A DNA stretch of 64,000 nt, from the NCBI RefSeq assembly GCF_037176765.1, contig NC_090021.1, positions 60,765,453-60,829,452 on the forward strand, in the 5' to 3' direction. This DNA is from Anolis sagrei. Taxonomy: Eukaryota; Chordata; Lepidosauria; Squamata; Anolidae. The translations under genes were made by a program, and so were the position numbers. The notes under the pieces are model-generated. The model made no database searches. It had not been told where the DNA came from and was given only the letters and a program-made list of their open reading frames with translations. Positions 56,151 through 64,000 of this stretch are shown here, one piece after another (within the stretch, counting starts at the first letter, position 1; every line of letters begins with the position of its first letter).

Positions 56151-57575
56151 GCTTAGGGTTTTGTCTGTTTGTAGGTGATGTTATGAATTGGTAGATTTCT
56201 TTATTTAATCATGCGTCACAGTTCTGTCTTGTATCCCAGAGCAAGAGTTTGACCACTTAGAACCATTTTTCAATGTTCCACTGAATCTTCGCAATATTCT
56301 CCACATCATTATATCATAAAGCTAGCCACAAGCCAAAATGAATTCTTGGACCACAGTAGTTGTTTATAGGAACTCTGCTTCCTCTCTGGATAACTTAATA
56401 TCCAGAAGCTCTTACAGGTTATAAGTTGAATGGCTGTTACATGGAGCAACACTGAAGAAAGATTCTGGTAATGCTATCCCAGTTGGCCTAGTAGTTTTTC
56501 CTGAATTATATACACTCTTGAATGCCTTGAGGTTATCTATGCTTATAGCATTGTGTATGTTGTTCTGAGAACTGATACATCAAGACTTTGATTCCATATA
56601 TATATTATTGGAGTTACAAAAAAATCCGTCCTCTATTTGCTGTATGAAAGAGCATTCAGTGTTTGTATTGAGAACTACTGTTTATAGGTAACTGTACCTA
56701 ATTTACCTTATATTTACTTTTCTAAAGTCTAGTGCACCATCTGAAAGTTCTAGTTTTCTTAATATAAGAACTGTGTAGGTTTCTTTTCCCTGTTTCCTAC
56801 CTGTTAGAAATCGTGTGATTTTCCTCAACTGGACTCACTACTTATAAGATTTCTGTATTGAATTTCTGACAGGTAGAGTTTAGCATCCAGACAGATTTCT
56901 ATTTTGTGAATAAAATGGTCATTTGGTGAGTGGGTTAGCTAATCAAAATTAACAGAGTATACTCTTTCTAGAAGACAGTTCCAGTTGGATTTTATATCTT
57001 CAAAAAATGATGGATCAGCCATTGCATGCATCATCTCAGTTATGCATACAATCTAAATACAGTCGTAGGTACAATCTGAAATGAGTAGAGTACTCCAAAG
57101 AGCCTAATTTGAATGCCTACTGTCTCTTCCCACATTCCCATTTTAAGATTGACTTCAATATGAGCCAGTTCTTTTCATCCCTGACTTTAGTATTGTTTAA
57201 GATCTTGCCTCAGCAGATTTCTGAAAAACTAAAAAGCTTGCAGAGTATGATACTTCATTTGTTCTAATAAAAGCATTGCTCTAAAATGTATTTCAGAATG
57301 TCCCCTTGTAATCCCGTGTCTTCTCAATGATTCAGTTACCCTTTTTGGGTGAACTTCAACATTTGCATACTTATGGTAATATAATTGCCTGTTGTGCTGT
57401 CATCTTTCTGGTCACTAAGAGTTGCAGCATCAGAATAATTTTCAGTACCTCAGTGTTTTTGTGCATGTATTAGTTCTGTCCAGTTCATTACTTCACACCA
57501 ACACATTCAACAGCTTCAACTAATTTCAGAAATTCTCTGGAAAAATGGCTTCAGGATTCTCTGGCAGAATGGTAT
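56151..57575. other. EGLN1 intron 1, nothing recognised
   Basis: No repeat, RNA gene or coding signal recognised. Confidence 0.4.
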
Positions 57576-57578
57576 GTC

Positions 57579-57795
57579 TCAGAGCATCTACACTGTAGAA
57601 TTAATGCAGTTTGACACCACTTTAGCTGCCTCGGCTCAATGCTAATGGGAATAGTAGTTTTACAAGGACTTTAGCCTTCTCTGCCAAACAGGTTTGGTGC
57701 CTCAAACTACAGCTCCCATGATTCTATACCATTGAGCCATGGAAATTAAAATGATGTAAGACTGAATTAATGTTACAGTGTAAGTGTAGATGTAG
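57579..57795. mobile_element. Palindromic MITE (family D)
   Basis: agcatctacactgtagaatt and gcagtttgacaccactttag on the left are inverted at the right as ctgaattaatgttacagtgt and aagtgtagatg. A central block (gactttagccttctctgcca) is shared with 34740-34760 and 35100-35120. Confidence 0.7.
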
Positions 57796-57799
57796 GGAA

Positions 57800-60778
57800 A
57801 GAGGGTAGCAGGAGCAATAAAGACAGGAAAGAGTAAGGAAGTGGATTTGACTACATTTGTATCTTCCATCTACCACTGGCTTCAGTCCTACCTACTGCTG
57901 GTATATTGGTTTCTTAACAGATTTGCACAGATAGATGGTCCTCAGCAGAACAAAGTTTTCTCACCGCTACTTTGAAGTATCTCCAAGATCCTAGTCTGTT
58001 CTTTGTGCTGATTTTCAAAATTGTGCCTGTATTGTAGCTACTGTTTGTTTACTGATACTGCTTCTTCTTGTAGTTTTTTTCTCTCCTGCTGATGGCTCAG
58101 AGAACTTCTGTTTGGCTTTTTCTCTACATTTCCTTAGGTACCTCTGTGTAGTGCACATATATATGTTCTAGGTTTTTCTGAAACTCAGACCCTATTACTC
58201 TTGTTTGTTTTTTGTTATTGTCGAAGTGGAGAGTGTGTTTATTTAAGCAAACAAAAAAAAAGTCTTGTGCCAACTTTAAGACAAACAGATTTAATATTAA
58301 ACTTGTAAAGTTCCCCAGAACCTTAGTGATTGTTTTCATTCTTTTGTGTTGCTTCTGTGCTTGTAGTCAGCTTAGAAGGTTAGGTTTTAATTGTCAAATA
58401 GCCTCTTCCCATTTGAAAGTACTTCCTCTTCTTTCTTCACAAAATTGATGTGGCTTTTCTGGGTTTTTTTGTTTGTTTGTTTGTTTTTTAGTATCATTTT
58501 TTCTGTTTTGCTCAGTTCTCATACTTCACCAAAGTTTGTCTTTTCAATGTAACTAGTAATCACCCACGCACAATACTTCCTAATCTAGATTATATTTATC
58601 ATTTGGCTAAACATTAGTGTGAGAGTATCCTTTATCAACTTGACTGAAAGTATTGTGTATACTTATGCACATGTCACTATCATGTCTAAGCCGAGGGCAA
58701 GTTTTGGAGCCAAAATTATAGATTTTGCTTTGTCCTTGAGTAAATCAAGGATTAAATATAGAGGCATGTAAAAAACTGATCTTTTCTCCTTTTTAAACTC
58801 ATAGAGGGAATATATGTAGGAAGAGCTAAAGAAAAGGAGAGGATCTGTTTATTTGAACAGCTCTAGTGATGTGTGTGTAAATTATATTGCTGATCTTAAA
58901 ATGTCTACAAATACAGATATATAAAGGAAGATTGATGAGGACAAAGAATAAGAATGTAACCTGAATGAATAAAAAGGAGGGAGAGCATCAAGGAAATCAA
59001 CCTGCTTCAATTAGGGAAGGTAATGGGAAGAGGCAAGAAGCTCCTGCACCACACCAGTACCACTACCTTGGCCAAACTAGAAGGGGGTGGGATGGGAAAT
59101 GGCAGCCCTCCCTCAAATCATTAGTGACATGAGGGTCTTGCAGTAGGCCCTCTGTTAAAAAATGGCCATTGTGGTCTCTCTGCAGAACTTATACAGAAAG
59201 CCCTAACTAAAAATGGTTCCATTGCTCCATTCCCCCTCAAGTGCCCAAAATGACTCACCTGAACTCCTCTCAGAATGAAAAAAGATGTTGGAAAAGTAGG
59301 GGGACCTGCTTTCATTTCTCGAATTTGAGCGAGGGAAAGGTAGTGGGATGGGAACTTCTTATCCTTGTCTCTTGTCACTGTCTTTGCATTGGGTTCCTAT
59401 TCTTGCATTGATCTGTGGAAAGCCAACTCACAATTTTGGAGCCATTGCTTGTGGGTCTAAGTAGGGATAAAAAGTTGTTTTTAATATATGAAGAGTAGAT
59501 GATTACTTATTGGCCTCTTTTTTGTTAAAAGGGACTTTCCTAAACTAATGTAGTAGTGTACCTCTGTGGAATAGCCTCTTTTTGATAACAACCAGAAATG
59601 GAACCTAAGGAGTGTTGCTGTGTTAAGAATTAAGCATGTTGACAGAGAAAACTCTAGGGAAGCCTTAGTATTTCTTGTTCCCTCATACTTAGCTTTAATT
59701 TTAAAAAATCAGAAATTCAAAGCAAATGAACTGGGGAGTGAGCATAATATAAAGAAAATGATCATTGCATGCTCTCAATTATATTTGTGTCATCTAAAAT
59801 ACCTTTTGTTCTTATTTAAACTCCTAAAACTTTGTTCACCTTTCTTAACTTTAGAGATCAGTAATGTATGCATATGTGTTGTTTGAACAGGATAGTATTT
59901 AACCATTGTGATTATACTTGAGAAGTTTTACCTTCTATCAGGTATGCAAGCTTCTTGTTGCCATTCCTTAGTGATGCTCATTTTCAAATGTATACTTGAG
60001 ATCTAACCCAGCTGAACATACATCAATAAATAAAGGGCAGGATCGAGTCTAGATATAAAGATGACTTGTGACTTTGAAGTTTTGTTTAAATATTAAAACA
60101 TGCTTTTGAGGCAAGTAAGTTGAAAATAGCCAAGTTGGGAGAAAATACATTTTTTTAAAAATTGTCCTCATTTAGAAAGTGATCTGTTGTTGCCTACTTC
60201 AGTCTTTACAGCATTTGCAACTCATGGCTGGAAAGAGACTATTTGAGTTTTGGGATTTTTGTTATAACTGTATTGCATTTAATTTTTGGAGATTGCAGTG
60301 TGTTGAAAATATGTTCTCCTTTTGGAAAACAGCTTTTGCATATTGGATTTCTGGTGGCTACATATAATGCTTTTTGAAGGAGTAAATGAAAGAGAGGAAG
60401 TGATCTTTTTCCCCTCTGCTGGATAGGATTTAGAACATTCTCCATCTTCCAATACTAATATTTCTAGGAGAGATTACTTAGTACTTGTTTGATTTTGTAA
60501 ACTGTTAGAAAAGTGGTCTGTCCTCTTAGAAAATAAGCATGTTAATAGGTAGAAGCCACAAGGATATTTTGGTAAGAGGGTCATACATAGATTTTTACCA
60601 ATGTTCTGGTTTTTATTTATTAATACTACACATTCCAATGTCCACATTATTATCACAGTATGACAGGGAGCAATGTACATTATTGAGAGATAAACTGTGA
60701 AATATAGAAAAAAGAACAAAGAAAAATAGAGTACTTAAAGTGAATAGTTGCCAGTTTAGTATACTTAGTCGTCTCTGG
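57800..60778. other. EGLN1 intron 1, nothing recognised
   Basis: Long repeat-poor stretch with no exon-like signal. The open stretches seen here are short and unconvincing. Confidence 0.4.
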
Positions 60779-60779
60779 T

Positions 60780-60780
60780 A

Positions 60781-60815
<35 letters not shown>

Positions 60816-60818
60816 ATC
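60780..60818 (+). repeat. (TAAA)n microsatellite
   Basis: About nine perfect four-base units. Confidence 0.95.
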
Positions 60819-61027
60819 TGCACAGGCACTTACATCACTTTCCAGAGAACTTTGGTGGCTTAAGTGAAGAGCAAGGTGAAGGATTTCACCAAGATATAAA
60901 AACAATGGAAACCAGGTACCAAAGAGGATAGAATGCACACACGATGGCATACTGTTGTTGGAATCTTATGCGGGATTGTCCTGGCAGATCCCATTCTTGA
61001 AAGTCTTACAAAATAAGCTTATTGTAT

Positions 61028-61130
61028 AGGTTCTTGTGGGTTTTTTCGGGCTATAGAGCAATGTTCTAGAGGCATTTCTCCTGACGTTTCGCCTGCATCT
61101 ATGGCAAGCATCCTCAGAGGTTGAGAAGGT
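61028..61130 (+). mobile_element. Penelope-like terminal repeat, single arm
   Basis: gtgggttttttcgggctata ... gcaagcatcctcagaggttg. Perfect 10-bp direct repeat cttattgtat at 61018-61027 and 61131-61140. Confidence 0.85.
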
Positions 61131-61382
61131 CTTATTGTATGTTGAATGACGGGAATGTTTGTATTATAAATCTGTGCTCTTGGTATCATTAAAGTCAATA
61201 TTTATGTGTGACACTTTTCTTTTAATTTTTAATGTTTTATTTCATTTTTATGGGCAAGCAGGGGGAAGACATATGGCATATGTTTTATATCTCAAAACAT
61301 GAACTGATAATGGGAAAACTGGTGCCATTTGAATCAGCAGGTCAAATATACCCAGAAACAGTCTAACGTGTGTTGGCCAGTA

Positions 61383-61767
61383 CAGGGGTTCTCCAACTTT
61401 TTCAGCCGCAGAGTCCTTTTTGAAGTAAAAGTTTCTCATGGAGCCCCAAGAAATGAGTATATATTATACTATATTATATTATATTATATTATTATATTAT
61501 ATTATATTATATTATATTATGCAAGAAAAGCACAATCAAAGCACCCCAACAAATGGCTATCCAGCCCTTGTAGTAATAATTATAATAATAATAATAACAA
61601 CAACAACAATAGCAGAAATCCCAGAGGCCATCCAGTTCAACTCCCTTTGCCAAAAAGCACAATCAAAGCACCCCTTGAGCTGGTGGGAGGGAAATAGGGT
61701 ATTGAAAGCAAGGAAGGTGTGGGGGAAAGCCTTTTGGGGGTGGGGGTAGCACACTTTGAGAACCCTT
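61383..61767 (+). mobile_element. hAT-type remnant with (TATAT)n and CR1 scrap inside
   Basis: The left end caggggttctccaacttttt and right end cacactttgagaacccttg are inverted. Inside are (TATTA)n at 61456-61520 and a scrap of CR1 antisense tail (ggccatccagttcaactccc, 61626-61645), followed by caatcaaagcacccc which also occurs at 61537-61551, an internal duplication. Confidence 0.6.
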
Positions 61768-61799
61768 GGGCAAGTGTAATACATCTTAGATAATAAAGT

Positions 61800-62320
61800 A
61801 AATAAACAAAAGAAAGTTACCTACCTTTATAAGAAGAATCGGTAATGCTGACTCGAATGTATGAGTGTAAGCCATATTGAGTCAGAGAGAGGACCTTCTC
61901 AGACAAATGGTAATAAAATGTAATTAAAATCATCACATTAGAATGATAGGTTTTAAACCGTTTAAAACTTACAGAAATAGTTTTAATCTGCCTGTGTGAG
62001 TCTCCTATGAACCAGGATGAATAGTGTCATTAAAGATGTCCTAGAAACTCAGAAACAAAATAATTTTTATTCCTTGATCTGTTTTTTTCCTACTTAACTC
62101 TTTTGTCACATTGTACACATTTAAGTACATTTTGTTTGTTAACATTGATGGAAAATTTTGAAAACCACATTTCAGTTTATCAGGTGGTCACATCAAGCTT
62201 TTAATTTTCTGTTCCTGGGAATAATTATCATAACATTGTTCTGTGGTAAATAAAAAACCAAACAAACAAACTTCAAGAGTTCTGAATCTTTCACCCCAGT
62301 TCAAGTACTAAGATGTTATT
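61800..62320. other. EGLN1 intron 1, nothing recognised
   Basis: No signal. Confidence 0.4.
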
Positions 62321-62328
62321 CCCTTAGG

Positions 62329-62464
62329 CAGTGGTTCTCAACCTGTGGGTCCCCAGATGTTTTGGCCTTCAACTCCCAGAAATCTTAAAAGCTGGTAAAC
62401 TGGCTGGGATTTCTGGGAGTTGTAGGCCAAAAAGATCTGGGTACCCACAGGTTGAGAACCACTG
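62329..62464. mobile_element. Palindromic hAT MITE (family P), 136 bp
   Basis: Ends cagtggttctcaacctgtgg and ccacaggttgagaaccactg; paired arms with ttcaactcccagaaatct and gggatttctgggagttgtag. The flanks cccttagg and ccttagag share ccttag. Confidence 0.9.
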
Positions 62465-62519
62465 CCTTAGAGCGAAGGCTTCTCCGGGGTATACTTTTGA
62501 ATTAGGAACTTTCCTTAGT

Positions 62520-62541
62520 TATATATATATATATATATATA
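62520..62541. repeat. (AT)n microsatellite
   Basis: Eleven AT units. Confidence 0.95.
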
Positions 62542-62599
62542 TGTAATATAAATATATTGTATATATTTGGAGAACTTGTGAAATAGATAGATATAGAAT

Positions 62600-62832
62600 G
62601 ATGTGCAATAACCATAGGAACGGCCTGGATGATGCTTGTGGATCACGGGATTAATTGTGAATGTATTGTTGTAAATATTTTGATTGTTTTAATGTATTTT
62701 TATTCTCTTTTAAATGTTCATTTTAATTGTACATTGTTTTAAGACATCGAATAGTTGCCTATGTTTAAAGCCACCTTGAGTTCCCTCCAGGGTTGAGAAA
62801 TGCAAGGTAGAAATGTCATAAATAAATGAATA
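62600..62832 (+). mobile_element. L2-type 3' UTR
   Basis: Contains aaagccaccttgagttccct, ttgagaaatgcaaggtagaa and a terminal ataaataaatgaat, parallel to 48160-48285 and 5290-5472. Confidence 0.75.
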
Positions 62833-64000
62833 TTATAAATCCGTGTGAAACTAAGTACAATACAATATAAATACAATAAATAAACATAATATTTATTTTG
62901 GCTCTGCTAATTTGATTTTGTAATCTTCTTTGAGCGAGTACTTTGCTTGGTCAGTTTTTGACAGGAAAAGAAGCTTTGTAGGGTTTCTCTACCCGAGGAA
63001 GGAAATCTCTTTATTTTGACATAAAGGGGATGTGGTATTAGCTGTGAATTATGAAGGAAGTGGAATACTTTTGTATTTATAGTATTCATGCAATTATGCA
63101 AGGAATTAGCATTTCTGAAAGTCTTCACATAAATGTATTTCCCATATTTTTAAACCAACAAATATTTGGACACAGGGAACATGTAGCCATTATTACTTGC
63201 TTCAGACATAATGATCAACACTAGTTTGTTATGACTGGAATGAGTAGTGGGATCAGATTCTCCCAAGCCAGTAATATTTGACAGTTCTGGAGCTTATGCC
63301 TTTATTTAAATTCAGCAAACTACTTCATCTACTTCGTAACTATTATAGTTAATATTAATCAACATTTGGCACTTTGATAATGATATTACCTGAAAGTAGA
63401 AGCTTTTAATTTATTCTACCTTGGTCTGTTGCTTTTCCAGAATTTGACAGATGTAATTGATTACAGAAATTGGTACTGTTCCATTATCCAGGCGGAGGCC
63501 ACCAGGGGACACTAGAGAGAGAAGTATAGTCAATTTTAGGGGAGGGGTTAAGAAGTAAAACCCTTTCCCCCTGTTTTACTGTTATTCCCTCTACTCACGT
63601 CCCCATTGTGGAAACAACCCTCGTTTATGAAATGGGAAGTTGGGAATGGGAAAAACCAACAAAAATAGGGAACATTGTTTTCCTCCTTCAACTCCCCTCC
63701 CACAAAATGCACCCTGGTGACCTCCACCCGGGTAATGGAAAGTACCCAGAAATTACTGCAATGTCATGATTACTTTCCCCTTACGATATGCTAATGCAGA
63801 TAATGCAACATCAGCTCTAGATTTTGATACAGAACATATGCCATCCAGTAGTCGCAGTCTGCTCACCCACAGAAAACCATATTTAAAAATCTAGAGCTGA
63901 TATGGTCTATCTAATGCAATTTTCTTAATAAGCACCCCAAATAACCCCAAGAACAGGCCTAAAAACGAAGACACCAAGAAAAGATTTTTTTTGGTTGGGC
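62833..64000. other. EGLN1 intron 1, nothing recognised
   Basis: No exon, repeat end or RNA gene recognised up to the window end. Confidence 0.4.

Noticed and set aside
57800-60778. Possible EGLN1 exon 2 in the repeat-poor part of intron 1
   Set aside because: No sequence encoding AMVACYPG or the HxD iron motif was found up to the window end.
61455-61521. (TATAT)n run as a CRISPR-like or regulatory array
   Set aside because: Simple microsatellite inside a transposon remnant; CRISPR arrays are not expected in vertebrate DNA and no spaced direct repeats occur.

Overview
The window is vertebrate nuclear DNA from a squamate reptile, probably an iguanian-type lizard. The call rests on two copies of the squamate-specific Sauria SINE next to its BovB (RTE) LINE partner, on CR1 and L2 LINEs, a Penelope-like element and several families of short hAT and mariner MITEs. 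Two host genes are present, TSNAX and EGLN1, back to back as in other amniotes (human order EGLN1-TSNAX-DISC1).

TSNAX (translin-associated factor X) lies whole on the minus strand. Its six coding exons run from 35639 down to 15959. Their splice sites and phases fit together exactly and give 290 codons plus a stop, the length of human TSNAX. The introns are about 2.7, 0.56, 3.2, 9.7 and 2.6 kb. A probable 3' UTR reaches to about 13.8 kb. A short GC-rich promoter lies at 35.56-35.79 kb, with a ZNF143/THAP11-like site about 400 bp upstream of the start codon.

EGLN1 (PHD2, the HIF prolyl hydroxylase) starts on the plus strand at 50785. Only coding exon 1 (50785-51711, 309 codons) is in the window. 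It carries the MYND zinc finger, a long low-complexity linker and the first part of the catalytic domain; the iron-binding residues lie in later exons outside the window. The exon sits in a CpG island with hypoxia-response-like cores, overlapping NRF1 motifs and two short upstream reading frames. From 51712 to the end of the window is EGLN1 intron 1.

Nearly everything else is transposon-derived or unremarkable AT-rich DNA. Region by region: 0-10.7 kb is LINE, SINE and MITE debris with one complete-ended Penelope-like insertion (6055-7098). 10.7-13.8 kb is mostly unique DNA. 13.8-35.8 kb is TSNAX, with CR1, SINE, mariner and MITE insertions in its introns. 35.8-50.1 kb is the intergenic stretch, with a candidate solo LTR, an antisense 5S rRNA pseudogene and a nest of LINE, SINE, Helitron-like, BovB and hAT sequence. 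50.1-51.75 kb is the EGLN1 promoter and exon 1. 51.75-64 kb is intron 1, rich in 135-bp palindromic hAT MITEs and fold-back Penelope ends.

I found no convincing novel gene system. The most unusual features are the fold-back Penelope family with 10-13 bp target duplications, the perfect 38-bp-arm palindrome in TSNAX intron 4, the 135-bp palindromic hAT family, the 5S pseudogene with a partial duplicate, and the lengthened N-terminus of EGLN1.
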